A stretch of 64,000 bases of DNA. Origin: UBA7455 sp026713185. GTDB lineage: Bacteria > Pseudomonadota > Gammaproteobacteria > Pseudomonadales > Azotimanducaceae. Position 1 is the stretch's first letter, and each line of letters starts with the position of its first letter. Shown piece after piece: positions 36,222 to 45,223 of the stretch. The notes under the pieces were generated by a model. That model was given only the letters and a program-made list of their open reading frames with translations, ran no database searches and had not been told where the DNA came from. The stretch lies in contig OY762456.1 in assembly GCA_963665785.1 (NCBI GenBank), forward strand, positions 2,542,001-2,606,000, given 5' to 3'. Both the position numbers and the translations under genes were made by a program.

Positions 36222-37154
36222 ATGGAATTTGGCGTTCAGGTCAGCGTATACACCACCGAATGGTCGGCAATTTGCGCGTCTGTCGAAACAATGGAAGCAG
36301 GCGACTGGGACAGCCTGTGGTTTGCCGACCATTTCATACCACCCGGCGGCGGGGGTAATGATGAACAGGAAGCAATGACGGCATTTGAGGGTCTGGCAGC
36401 GATCGCCACTGTCGCAGGAATGACCAGGAAGTTACGTCTCGGCAACCTTGTATTAGGTAACACCTATCGCAACCCGGGACATACAGCATTGATCGCTGGA
36501 ACCATCGATACGATGAGCAAGGGTCGGTTTACACTCGGAATCGGCGCCGGGTGGTACCAGCGTGAGCACGAAGCCTATGGCTGGAAATTTCCTGCCATGA
36601 AGGAACGACAAGACCGGCTTGAAGAGTCCTGCGAATTGTTACGTCTACTGTTTCATAACCAGAAACCGGTAGATTTTAAAGGGAAGTACTATCAACTGGA
36701 TCATGCTCAACTATCACCCGGGAATTATGACAACAGTAAGCCGATTCCAATCATGGTAGGCGGTACAGGCCCAAAACGCACCCTCAGAACCCTGGCGAGA
36801 CATGGTGATATCATGAATCTTGATGGCTGGGCAGGTCGTGGTATGGCGCTCGAATATTACAAATACAAGTCAGGTATTCTGGAGCAGCACTGTGAAGACT
36901 GCGGCCGTGACCCGGCAGAAATACGCCGCACCCTGACCATGCCGTGCTTTCTCACTGAAAATAAGTCTCTGATTGAGTCCGCGGTGAAACGTTATGGCGA
37001 AGGTACTGTAGCCGGTCCCAGACAATACATAATCGACCGTATTGGAGAATTCCAGGATGCGGGTATCGACGAGATCTTTTTTGGCGCCATTGAGACCGGC
37101 AACGTCGCGAGACTGAAACAGTTTGAGGAGGAAATCGTCAGCGTTTTCCGTTAA
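36222..37154 (+). CDS. Luciferase-like flavin-dependent oxidoreductase (LLM class)
   Basis: A 310-residue TIM-barrel oxidoreductase of the luciferase-like family that uses FMN or F420. Start ATG 36222 follows AGGAG by 6 bases. Typical segments are SLWFADHFIPPGGGG, LEGLAAIATVAGMT-like AFEGLAAIATVAG, RLGNLVLGNTYRNPG, KGRFTLGIGAGWYQREH and PIMVGGTGPKRTL. The chain is unlike true bacterial luciferase, with no second subunit. The cofactor and substrate are unknown. It precedes the helicase gene. Confidence 0.85.
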   Translation: MEFGVQVSVYTTEWSAICASVETMEAGDWDSLWFADHFIPPGGGGNDEQEAMTAFEGLAAIATVAGMTRKLRLGNLVLGNTYRNPGHTALIAGTIDTMSKGRFTLGIGAGWYQREHEAYGWKFPAMKERQDRLEESCELLRLLFHNQKPVDFKGKYYQLDHAQLSPGNYDNSKPIPIMVGGTGPKRTLRTLARHGDIMNLDGWAGRGMALEYYKYKSGILEQHCEDCGRDPAEIRRTLTMPCFLTENKSLIESAVKRYGEGTVAGPRQYIIDRIGEFQDAGIDEIFFGAIETGNVARLKQFEEEIVSVFR

Positions 37155-37314
37155 CGAACATTTCCTTCAGGTCAGAAGGCTATCAGACTGCCATTGAGCT
37201 GAACATGCTGCCTTCCTACAGAACCCTTTCCATCTGCGGCCATTGCAGGCCAGCAGGGGCAATATCATGAAGCCTGAATGCCACTCGTGCTAAGATGCCG
37301 CAAAATAATGATTA

Positions 37315-38628
37315 ATGGGCCAAATTAAACAACCCATTGTTCCTATGAATTTCATAAAAAAATTGTTTTCCGATGAGGACGAAACTGGAGCCATATTGGA
37401 CCTGCAACAGAATTTTACGGATTTTGATCTTCCCAATGAACTGAACCGGGCCATTGACGATCTGGCGTTTACCGAATGTACACCAGTGCAAACAGCAACA
37501 TTGCCCTATTCCATTGATGGCAGGGACATCATCGCCCAGGCGCAAACCGGTACAGGAAAGACTGCCGCATTCCTCATCTCCATCATTACTTATCACCTGG
37601 AAAACCCGGAACTCAAAGAGCGGGTTGCCGGCACACCGTTCGCCCTCATCATTGCACCGACACGAGAGCTTGTTCTGCAGATTTCCGAAGACGCGGTAAA
37701 GCTTTCCAGGCATACCAGTATGAGCATAGTTTCTGTCGTCGGTGGAATCGATTATGAGAAACAGAAACAGCAACTCAGGAAAGCTGTCGATATCGTCGTT
37801 GCAACACCCGGAAGACTCCTGGATTTCTGCCGTTCCGGTACTGTTGACCTGTCCCAGGTGGAATCACTGGTCATTGACGAGGCTGATCGCATGCTGAATA
37901 TGGGATTCATCCCTGATGTCCGCAGCATCATCAGAAAAACCCCCCGTAAAGAACGACGACAGACTCAATTATTTTCAGCTACCATCAGTTCAGACATCCG
38001 TCGATTGGCAGAAAACTGGACTCTTGACCCGGTTACAATCTCCATTGAACCTGAACAGATTGCAGTCGATTCAGTGAATCAACTGGTATACCTCACCACC
38101 GAGTCAGAGAAGTTCAATGTCCTCTTCAATCTGATCCACATACAGAAAATTATCCGCGCGATAATCTTTGTCAATCGCCGCGATCAGACCCGAATCCTGG
38201 AAGAGAAGCTTTACCGGCATGGTTTCAGAACCGGTCTGCTGACGGGTGAAGTGCCACAGAAGAAACGAATCAGAACGCTCGATCAGTTCAAAAATGGTGA
38301 GATAGAGTTACTGGTTGCCACTGATGTGGCGGGAAGAGGAATTCATGTCGACGATATCAGCCATGTCATTAACTATAATCTGCCGGAAGACCCGGAAGAC
38401 TATGTACATAGAATCGGCAGGACGGGACGTGCGGGAGCAATGGGTACTTCCATCTCTCTGGTATGTGAAAGCGATGCGTTCATGCTGCCCGCCATAGAAA
38501 ATCTGTTGGGAGAAAAGCTCCTGTGTGAGCAACCGGGAGGTCCATATCTGGCCAGAATCCCGGCGCCAATCCGAAAAAAGAGAACTAACGACACAGTCGT
38601 CAAGCGGTACAGGTCGAGAAGACGATGA
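37315..38628 (+). CDS. DEAD-box RNA helicase (RhlB-like)
   Basis: A 437-residue ATP-dependent RNA helicase. The Q-motif region CTPVQTATLPYSIDG is followed by AQTGTGKTAAF (Walker A), IAPTRELVLQIS, TPGRLLDFC, VIDEADRMLNMGF (DEAD), FSATIS, and in domain 2 ATDVAGRGIHVDDISHVINY and HRIGRTGRAG. The N-terminal extension and the basic C-terminus (KKRTNDTVVKRYRSRRR) are like RhlB, a degradosome helicase. The start may be ATG 37315 or 37345; neither has a good ribosome site. The downstream cupin gene overlaps its stop by 4 bases. RhlB identity is likely but not certain. Confidence 0.88.
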   Translation: MGQIKQPIVPMNFIKKLFSDEDETGAILDLQQNFTDFDLPNELNRAIDDLAFTECTPVQTATLPYSIDGRDIIAQAQTGTGKTAAFLISIITYHLENPELKERVAGTPFALIIAPTRELVLQISEDAVKLSRHTSMSIVSVVGGIDYEKQKQQLRKAVDIVVATPGRLLDFCRSGTVDLSQVESLVIDEADRMLNMGFIPDVRSIIRKTPRKERRQTQLFSATISSDIRRLAENWTLDPVTISIEPEQIAVDSVNQLVYLTTESEKFNVLFNLIHIQKIIRAIIFVNRRDQTRILEEKLYRHGFRTGLLTGEVPQKKRIRTLDQFKNGEIELLVATDVAGRGIHVDDISHVINYNLPEDPEDYVHRIGRTGRAGAMGTSISLVCESDAFMLPAIENLLGEKLLCEQPGGPYLARIPAPIRKKRTNDTVVKRYRSRRR

Positions 38629-39089
38629 TGAAACATCCACTGTTGAAGGCTGCCACCATCAAAAATCTGCCTGAAAATGTCCATGTACATCAGTTCAATG
38701 AGAAAGCAGTACGTCATACCCGGTCCCTTGGAGACCTGCTGGGACTTTCCAGGTCCGGCATCCATCTGGTACGGGTTGAACCAGGGTTTGAAACGACCCA
38801 GTTCCATTTCCATCATCACGATGAAGAATTCATCTACATTCTATCCGGTCGCGGCATCGCAGAGATTGGCGACGAAGAATTTGAAATTGGACCGGGTGAC
38901 TTTATGGCTTTTGTACAAGGCAGTTTACCCCATGCCATGCGCAATCCATTTGACACCGATCTGACCTATCTTATGGGTGGCAATCGTAATGATATCGATA
39001 TCTGTGACTATCCTCGCATCAACCGACGAATGTACCGCGTAAACGGCATAAAAACCTTTGTGAATCTCGACGATGTCCACGATGTGTAG
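38625..39089 (+). CDS. Cupin-domain protein
   Basis: A 154-residue single cupin. Metal-binding His/Glu residues are in QFHFHHHDEEFIYILSGRG and the later His in LPHAMRNP; GPGDFMAF is the turn between strands. The enzyme or binding role is not assigned, since cupins include dioxygenases, isomerases and sensors. Its ATG at 38625 overlaps the helicase stop (ATGA), so it is translated with the helicase. Confidence 0.85.
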   Translation: MMKHPLLKAATIKNLPENVHVHQFNEKAVRHTRSLGDLLGLSRSGIHLVRVEPGFETTQFHFHHHDEEFIYILSGRGIAEIGDEEFEIGPGDFMAFVQGSLPHAMRNPFDTDLTYLMGGNRNDIDICDYPRINRRMYRVNGIKTFVNLDDVHDV

Positions 39090-39125
39090 TATTACACTGA
39101 ATTACCTGGGAGGCTGTCCGGGAAC

Positions 39126-39512
39126 ATGATGCAGATAGAAATGGATGAATCAATAAACGTTTATGGAAGGAAACTCGCTCCCTGCAGTACCCGGCCGGCA
39201 ACCGGATTTTTCAGAGATGGATGTTGTAATACCTGTGCCGAGGATGTCGGCTTGCATACGGTATGTGTCGAAGTGACTTCCACCTTTCTGGAATACTCTC
39301 GATTTGCCGGCAACGACCTGTCAACGCCACATCCTGAATTTTCCTTTCCCGGACTGAAAGAGGGGGACAGATGGTGCCTCTGTGCTGCCCGGTGGCTTGA
39401 GGCTTACGAAAAACAGATGGCTCCCAGAGTATTCCTGGACAATACCCACTTTCGAACACTGGAAATCATACCGCTGGCATTACTGGAGGAATTCGCGGTT
39501 ACGGTAAATTAA
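39126..39512 (+). CDS. DUF2237 family protein
   Basis: A 128-residue conserved protein of the DUF2237 family, whose members have near-invariant blocks: NVYGRKLAPCST, TGFFRDGCCNTCAEDVG, TVCVEVTSTFLEYSR, GNDLSTPHPEF and FPGLKEGDRWCLCAARW. The multiple Cys (CCNTC, CLC) could bind metal. Function unknown. It sits 36 bases after the cupin gene and 48 before the dehalogenase-like gene. Confidence 0.88.
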   Translation: MMQIEMDESINVYGRKLAPCSTRPATGFFRDGCCNTCAEDVGLHTVCVEVTSTFLEYSRFAGNDLSTPHPEFSFPGLKEGDRWCLCAARWLEAYEKQMAPRVFLDNTHFRTLEIIPLALLEEFAVTVN

Positions 39513-39560
39513 CGGTACACGTTTGAACAATTTATGAGGATATGTAAAAGGGAGTAAGAC

Positions 39561-40244
39561 ATGGGGAACCGTCTGGCAGGCAAGCGAGTGTTCATTACCC
39601 AAAGTAACGCCTACATGGGTCCAGCCATTGAGTCTCTGTTCTCCGGAGAAGGCGCCATAGTCTCTGCAAAACCTGGTCAGGTCCCGTTTGGGCCGGAATT
39701 TACAGAATTTGTGACCGGTCAGGATGACATCGACATACTGATCGCAAATCTTGCACATGATCCCTGCAATTCACCCGTTGCAGAAATTCATGACAATAGC
39801 TGGCAAAGTCTGTTTGACACCATGGTGCATCCATTGATGAACCTCATCCGCCATTTTGCTCCCCGGATGGCCAGCCGGGGACATGGCAAAATTGTTGCCA
39901 TTACCAGTGCCGCACCTCTTCGTGGTATCCCCGGGTCAGCCGCTTACTGTGCCGCCAGAGGGGCACAGAACGCATTTATCAGAGCCACAGGACTGGAATT
40001 TGCGCCGGCAAATGTACAGATCAATGCAGTGGCTCAGAATTATGTGAGCAATCCGGTCTACTATCCTGATGATCTCGTCGCCACAGAGCGGTTTCAGAAG
40101 CATCTACAACGAAACGTACCTGTTCAGCGTGTCGCAGAAGCTGAGGAATCAGCAGAACTCGCACTCTTTCTGGCATCCGGTAACAGCAATTTCATCGTTG
40201 GGCAGGTGGTGCCGTTTTCCGGAGGCTGGGTCACCACCACCTGA
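39561..40244 (+). CDS. Halohydrin dehalogenase-like SDR
   Basis: A 227-residue protein of the short-chain dehydrogenase fold with the two signatures used to define halohydrin dehalogenases. The nucleotide-loop region reads T13-QSNA-Y18-M-G20, matching T-x4-F/Y-x-G in place of the SDR glycine motif. The catalytic triad reads S116-x12-Y129-x3-R133 (SAAP...AAYCAAR) with Arg where dehydrogenases have Lys. The loop QNYVSNPVYYP resembles the halide-site loop of HheC, and the tail is FLASGNSNFIVGQVV. These enzymes close vicinal halohydrins to epoxides and reopen epoxides with nucleophiles, without NAD. GGGAG lies 6 bases before the ATG. Neighbours do not reveal a substrate. Confidence 0.85.
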   Translation: MGNRLAGKRVFITQSNAYMGPAIESLFSGEGAIVSAKPGQVPFGPEFTEFVTGQDDIDILIANLAHDPCNSPVAEIHDNSWQSLFDTMVHPLMNLIRHFAPRMASRGHGKIVAITSAAPLRGIPGSAAYCAARGAQNAFIRATGLEFAPANVQINAVAQNYVSNPVYYPDDLVATERFQKHLQRNVPVQRVAEAEESAELALFLASGNSNFIVGQVVPFSGGWVTTT

Positions 40245-40306
40245 ATTCCCCGTTACCTCAGGAAATCAGTGACACTGTTCTTTCTTGTGAGATTATTCAA
40301 GACCCT

Positions 40307-41554
40307 TTAATTACCCGGAGAGGCTGCTTCCCGAAGTTGATCCCGGAAATCAGGATGGGCAATCTCAATCAACAGTTCTGCACGTTCCGCCAAAGATGCG
40401 TCCTTCAGCCGTGCAATCCCAAATTCAGTAACGACCATATCCACATCGGTACGTAACGCCGTCACCATCTCAACCCGGGGTACAATTCGGGACACCTGTC
40501 CTCCGCGCGCTGTTGCACTCATCGCAACCACTGAACGGCCATTCCTGCTCAATTTCGCAGCACGCATAAAATCTACAGCACCGCCTGTACCGGATACCTG
40601 ACGACCCGCGGTGACTTCTGCATTGACCTGGCCGAACAGATCAATCTCAACCGCCGAGTTGATTGAAATGAAGTTGTCAAGTTGCTGGATTACGGACAAT
40701 TCGTGAGTATAGTCAGCGCTCCGCAAAACCAAATTGCCTTCTTCAGCGGCCCAATCCAGCAATGCTGCCGACCCCAGCGCCATGCCTGCAACGTGTTTGC
40801 CAGTATCGATGGATTTCCGGACACCGGTGAGATTACCGTTCTTTACCAGTTGCATCACACCATCATCAACCAGGCCACCGTGAAACCCAAGATCAGAACG
40901 ATTACCCAGATCAGCCAGTATTGCTGACGGCACGGCGCCGATACCAGTTTGGAGGCAGTCGCCATCACGCACAATACCTGCCACCAGATTACCAATCTGC
41001 CGGGATGTTTCATCCACTCGGGTTTCCGGATACAACGGTTTGGCAGAGTCCACTTCTATCAACAAACATTGATTATCCAGATTGACCTTTGGGCTTCCCA
41101 GGGGAGCAATGAACGAGGAATTGATCTGAATGACCATACAGGACGCACTGTCTGAAACGGCGCCCACGTAATCCACGTTCGGTCCAAAGCGCAAAATTCC
41201 GTTAATATCTCTGGCAGCCTGAAGCAGAGCGATATCAATTTTATCCCTGGCCAGGTAATCATGAATCGCCCGCATCTGCATGGGAATAAAGTCGACCCGG
41301 CCGAAAGCATAACCTTCCCGCAATGCAGGTGTCATAAAGAAGGTTACCTGTCGGCAATCGTCAGCCAAAGATGACAAGTCCGTTTCATTTACAACCAAAG
41401 GCTGCTGGATAAAGGTAATACCGGATATCCTTTCCGGATGCGATTTCAGGATGTTGATCAACCCTGTGGGTTCGTTGGTACTGCCTCCCACATAAACCCG
41501 TTGTCCCGGGCTGAACAGATCCAGAAAAGTATTTTCATCAATCGTCTCTGGCAA
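40307..41554 (-). CDS. Acetyl-CoA hydrolase/transferase family protein
   Basis: A 415-residue CoA-transferase/hydrolase related to 4-hydroxybutyrate CoA-transferase and acetyl-CoA hydrolase. The catalytic Glu lies in SINSAVEIDLFGQVNAE; the glycine-rich GTGGAVDFMRAA and IVTEFGIARLK-like VVTEFGIARLKD are family marks, as is QTGIGAVPSAIL. The frame starts at TTG 41554 after AAGG; upstream there is a stop codon without an ATG in frame. It follows the luciferase-like gene closely on the same strand (54 bases), so the two could be co-transcribed. Donor and acceptor are unknown. Confidence 0.88.
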   Translation of the reverse strand: MPETIDENTFLDLFSPGQRVYVGGSTNEPTGLINILKSHPERISGITFIQQPLVVNETDLSSLADDCRQVTFFMTPALREGYAFGRVDFIPMQMRAIHDYLARDKIDIALLQAARDINGILRFGPNVDYVGAVSDSASCMVIQINSSFIAPLGSPKVNLDNQCLLIEVDSAKPLYPETRVDETSRQIGNLVAGIVRDGDCLQTGIGAVPSAILADLGNRSDLGFHGGLVDDGVMQLVKNGNLTGVRKSIDTGKHVAGMALGSAALLDWAAEEGNLVLRSADYTHELSVIQQLDNFISINSAVEIDLFGQVNAEVTAGRQVSGTGGAVDFMRAAKLSRNGRSVVAMSATARGGQVSRIVPRVEMVTALRTDVDMVVTEFGIARLKDASLAERAELLIEIAHPDFRDQLREAASPGN

Positions 41555-41608
41555 TACCTTATCCTTTGCCGGTAGATAGACTTGAACCGGACAATCCTGC
41601 AGGTTGAC

Positions 41609-42529
41609 TTAACCCAGCAGGCTTTCCAGCAATGTATGAGTCCTCTGGAAGGATCCTCGGCTATCGTCACCGGCTGGATAAACACTGGCGATTATCTCAG
41701 TGGCGCCCGCGTCGAAAAAACCCTGCAATTGTGCTTCCACTTCTTTTTCATTACCGACTACCGCGATCTCTCCAGCCTCGGAAATGCCTTCCGCGTCCAA
41801 TTGACGACGATAATTCGGTAACGTTCCATACCCCTTGAATATCTGTACGGATCTGGCGATTGCCTGATCCCGGTTATCATGTACACAGACAGGAAGTCCA
41901 ACGATCACACGGGGAGCCGGTCTTCCGGCATCTGCGGCTGCCTTCGTAATACGTGGTACAGTATTGTTCTCAATGGTATTTCTACCGACCATCCAGGTGA
42001 CCGTACCATCGGCAACCTGCCCTGCCGCCTTTAGCATCAGGGGCGCCAGTGCCGAGATGACAACCGGAAACGGTTTTGCGTCAGCGACTGCCAGGCCAGT
42101 CTTTATATGGTACATCTCACCATCAAAGTCCACATGGCCTTCATCACCCAACGCTTTAAGGATTGTTACGTATTCACGCATGTGCAATGCAGGTTTTTCA
42201 TATTTCAGTCCCAGCGAGTCTTCGATTCCCGGTTTGTGTGAAGGACCAACGCCCAACACCAATCTTCCATCAGTCAGTGCGTTCGCAGTTGCTGCCTGCT
42301 GGGCCAGTACATTGGGGTGCCTCGGGTAAGAAGGCACAACTGCTGTACCCAATTCAATGCTGTCGGTATTACGACCGGCAAGCGCAATCATCGTCAAGGC
42401 GTCATAAGATCCTGTCTGGGGAATCCAGTAACTGGTAAAACCGCGTTTTTCCAAATCGACTATCTCGTCCAGCAGTGATACAAGTGGGGCGCCACGCCGT
42501 AAATTGCCGCCGTAAATTCCTAACCGCAT
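41609..42529 (-). CDS. Luciferase-like flavin/F420-dependent oxidoreductase
   Basis: A 306-residue LLM-class oxidoreductase, distinct from the one at 36222. Start ATG 42529 follows AGGAG; an earlier in-frame ATG at 42592 lacks a site. Segments are MRLGIYGGNLRRG, TSYWIPQTGSYDALTMIALA, GTAVVPSYPRHPNVLAQQAA and DGRLVLGVGPSHKPG. The overall look is that of proteins often called F420-dependent, but FMN is equally possible in this organism. It lies downstream of amt and upstream of the CoA-transferase gene. Confidence 0.85.
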   Translation of the reverse strand: MRLGIYGGNLRRGAPLVSLLDEIVDLEKRGFTSYWIPQTGSYDALTMIALAGRNTDSIELGTAVVPSYPRHPNVLAQQAATANALTDGRLVLGVGPSHKPGIEDSLGLKYEKPALHMREYVTILKALGDEGHVDFDGEMYHIKTGLAVADAKPFPVVISALAPLMLKAAGQVADGTVTWMVGRNTIENNTVPRITKAAADAGRPAPRVIVGLPVCVHDNRDQAIARSVQIFKGYGTLPNYRRQLDAEGISEAGEIAVVGNEKEVEAQLQGFFDAGATEIIASVYPAGDDSRGSFQRTHTLLESLLG

Positions 42530-42630
42530 GATTTTCTCCTGAAATAAATAGATAAAAAAACCACAGTTTACGGATTCAACGGCGGGTTGCACACATTATG
42601 TGAGATCTATAGGAGACGGACTCCAGAGGG

Positions 42631-42664
42631 AAAAGGAAGAGCCCGCCTGACCGGAGCCAGACGG
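42631..42664 (-). terminator. Likely rho-independent terminator of amt
   Basis: On the minus strand downstream of amt, CCGTCTG and CAGGCGG pair over seven bases (one G-U) around an 8-base loop (42643-42664), followed by a pyrimidine run CTCTTCCTTTTCCC. A direct repeat GACGGACTC flanks the region. Confidence 0.55.
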
Positions 42665-42682
42665 ACTCAAGGGGAACCAATG

Positions 42683-43960
42683 TTAATTTGAGACGAATTC
42701 CGGATATGCCTCTACACCACACTCCGAGACATCCACTCCCTGGTATTCTTCTTCCTCGGTGACTCTGATGCCTGCTATCATCTTGATCGCCCACCAGACG
42801 AGCAGGCTGAAACCGAATACCCAGACAAATATTGTCAATGCCCCAATGATCTGTCCGCTGAGACTGACAGCGTCATTGGTAACGGGCACAAGAAGCAAAC
42901 CAAGCAGACCGCAGGTACCATGCACCGAGATAGCGCCAACTGGATCGTCAATCTTCAGTTTGTCCAGTCCTATGATAGAGAACACTACCAGCACACCTGC
43001 GACCACGCCGAACAATGTTGCCTGCAACGCAGTAGGCGTCGATGGCTCAGCCGTTATCGCTACCAGTCCGGCCAGAGCGCCATTGAGCATCATCGTCAGG
43101 TCAGCACGTCCGAACATCAACCGTGAAGTGATCAATGCAGCAATAGCACCACCGGCAGCTGCGGTATTGGTATTCAGGAATACCATTGCAACGGCATTTG
43201 CATTGCCGATATCACCTAATTTCAGCACGGAACCTCCGTTGAACCCAAACCAGCCCAACCAGAGTATGAAGGTACCCAGTGTTGCCAGTGGCAGGTTCGC
43301 ACCGGGTAACGCGTAGATCTGGCCATCCTTGCCATACTTGCCCTTCCTTGCTCCCAGCAGGAGAACACCAGCCAACGCAGCAGATGCACCAGCCATGTGT
43401 ACAATACCTGATCCGGCAAAGTCCGAAAATCCGAGATCACCCAGAGTATATAAGCCAAATACCGATTGGCCGCCCCAGGTCCATGATCCTTCCATCGGAT
43501 AGATCAATCCGGTCATAACGGCTGCGAAACCAAGAAATGCCCACAGTCTCATTCTTTCCGCAACAGCACCGGATACAATCGACATGGCAGTCGCTACAAA
43601 AACGACCTGAAAGAAAAAGTCAGATGCGTTTGAATAAACGGCGCCACCATCGAATCCGGCTTCCTTCGACTCCGCCATAACGGTCGCTGCAAGTTCATCA
43701 GCAGTCGCCGCACCATCGAGTTCGATACCGGCCAGGAAAAATTCACCTTCATACATGAATTCATAACCGCACAACAGGTACATCAGACATGATATGGAGA
43801 ACAGAGCGACATTTTTCGCCAGAATATCGGCAGTATTCTTCGACCTTACAAGACCTGCTTCCAGCATGGCGAATCCTGCCGCCATCCACATAACCAATGC
43901 ACCACATATCAGAAAGTAAAATGTATCCAGTGCGTACTGAAGTTCCAATACTTGATCCAC
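42683..43960 (-). CDS. amt: Ammonium transporter
   Basis: A 425-residue Amt channel protein with about 11 membrane helices. The pore His residues lie in GSGIVHMAGASAALAG and AISVHGTCGLLG; AMLEAGLVRSKNTADILAKN and FFFQVVFVATAMSIVSGAVAER are family segments. Start is GTG 43960, set by GGAGGGG 5 to 7 bases upstream. The C-tail ending VSECGVEAYPEF is typical of GlnK-responsive Amts. No glnK gene is adjacent, which is unusual since most proteobacteria pair them. Role is ammonium uptake at low nitrogen. Confidence 0.95.
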   Translation of the reverse strand: MDQVLELQYALDTFYFLICGALVMWMAAGFAMLEAGLVRSKNTADILAKNVALFSISCLMYLLCGYEFMYEGEFFLAGIELDGAATADELAATVMAESKEAGFDGGAVYSNASDFFFQVVFVATAMSIVSGAVAERMRLWAFLGFAAVMTGLIYPMEGSWTWGGQSVFGLYTLGDLGFSDFAGSGIVHMAGASAALAGVLLLGARKGKYGKDGQIYALPGANLPLATLGTFILWLGWFGFNGGSVLKLGDIGNANAVAMVFLNTNTAAAGGAIAALITSRLMFGRADLTMMLNGALAGLVAITAEPSTPTALQATLFGVVAGVLVVFSIIGLDKLKIDDPVGAISVHGTCGLLGLLLVPVTNDAVSLSGQIIGALTIFVWVFGFSLLVWWAIKMIAGIRVTEEEEYQGVDVSECGVEAYPEFVSN

Positions 43961-44228
43961 AACAACCCCTCCAGGTTAATTTCGCTACGATGGATGGTCA
44001 AAAGCAAAGTTGATGCCAGTTATCCAAACCCGGGTAGAATCTTTATCTGGAACGCCTTCAGACCTCTTCACAGTGTTCCGTTGATGTTCCCATCTATGGC
44101 AAATTGCACGGTTTTAATGCACTTCAAAAGGAGTTGCGCCAATTTGCGGCAATATTATCCTTCTCATCCTGGACAGAGATGATTTAATACACATTGGATA
44201 ATGTCGATGTATGATGAGGCATTGATGA

Positions 44229-44537
44229 ATGCCACCCTCCAAGGATGTTGCAAGAATGTTTAAGCTGGAAACAGAATACCGTGGCGCCACCCTGTGCCTG
44301 GAATTGGGAAACAATCAGGCCCGGTTGCTGATCAACGATATCGTCCGTGATCAGGGAATTGTGACATCGTCACTTCGATTGTCGACAACCGTCCAGACCG
44401 ATTACGAATGGCATGAATTTATTGAAGGAATAATCTCGCGGGAAGGAAACACTCTGACTGCAGTGCTCACTGCCAGCAAGGCGGAGATCTCACGGAAAGA
44501 CTTTGCAGTGATCGCCAGGGATGAAGTGAGCTTATGA
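44229..44537 (+). CDS. Hypothetical protein coupled to a PPOX-family gene
   Basis: A 102-residue protein that I do not recognise. It is acidic/neutral, with predicted beta-strand segments (TLCLELGNNQARLLIND, TDYEWHEFIEGII) and no signal peptide. The stop overlaps the ATG of the PPOX gene (ATGA at 44534-44537), so the two are translationally coupled. Start may be ATG 44229 or 44256. It could be a partner of the oxidase-like protein; this is from position only. Confidence 0.65.
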   Translation: MPPSKDVARMFKLETEYRGATLCLELGNNQARLLINDIVRDQGIVTSSLRLSTTVQTDYEWHEFIEGIISREGNTLTAVLTASKAEISRKDFAVIARDEVSL

Positions 44538-45121
44538 ATCCACTCGACAACATTCTGGCCGACCGTACCCGGGCAAAAAAACTCGGTGACCCCAATGCGG
44601 ACCTGTGTTTCCTGGCTCTGGCGGACAAATCCGGGAACGCCTCAGTACGTACTCTCGTTCTACGTGATATCGTTGATAACAGGTTGACACTGTTCATCAA
44701 TAAAACCAGTCCCAAATGGCGCATTATCAGTAAAGGCGGAAAGGCCCAACTGCTTCTCTGGTACTCATCCGTACAGCGTCAATACCGGTTGACAGGTCAT
44801 ATCGTTGAGTTGAATCGGAATACAGTCGAAATCAACTGGCATCGCCGACCGCTGGTCAGCAAGTATCTCGACCATATCTATGAGCATCTGGGTCCGCAAA
44901 GCAGCTTTGTTCCAACCAGAAAAATTCTGACCGACTGTCTCAATGGACTGAGAAAGTCAATAAAGACGGATTCTCTCAAAGTCCTGCCTTCCGCGACAGG
45001 TATTCAGATAGTCTGTAACAACATCGAAATTCTCGATCTCAGCAGAGTTGACCAACTGCATGATCGCCAACTGTTCACGCTTGAAGGAGATGTCTGGTCT
45101 TCGCAGATTATGATTCCCTGA
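44534..45121 (+). CDS. Pyridoxamine 5'-phosphate oxidase-family flavoprotein
   Basis: A 195-residue protein with the PPOX split-barrel fold. FMN-binding segments are SVRTLVLRDIVDN, LTLFINKTSPKWR and AQLLLWYSSVQRQYRL; GHIVELNRN follows. C-terminal residues diverge from true PdxH. The activity, whether pyridoxal phosphate oxidation or another FMN reaction, is not fixed. It is coupled to the 102-residue protein before it. Confidence 0.8.
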   Translation: MNPLDNILADRTRAKKLGDPNADLCFLALADKSGNASVRTLVLRDIVDNRLTLFINKTSPKWRIISKGGKAQLLLWYSSVQRQYRLTGHIVELNRNTVEINWHRRPLVSKYLDHIYEHLGPQSSFVPTRKILTDCLNGLRKSIKTDSLKVLPSATGIQIVCNNIEILDLSRVDQLHDRQLFTLEGDVWSSQIMIP

Positions 45122-45223
45122 CCGAACCAATAATCTGTATCCTGCATCCAGAGACAAAATCTTCATTGCGATTACTCAACTCCTGCTCTAGGATTAGCGT
45201 TCTCCCAAACACAGATAAATGAC

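Noticed and set aside
36222..37154. Bacterial luciferase
   Set aside because: The barrel is of the general LLM class, without a LuxA/LuxB pair or fatty-acid reductase genes.
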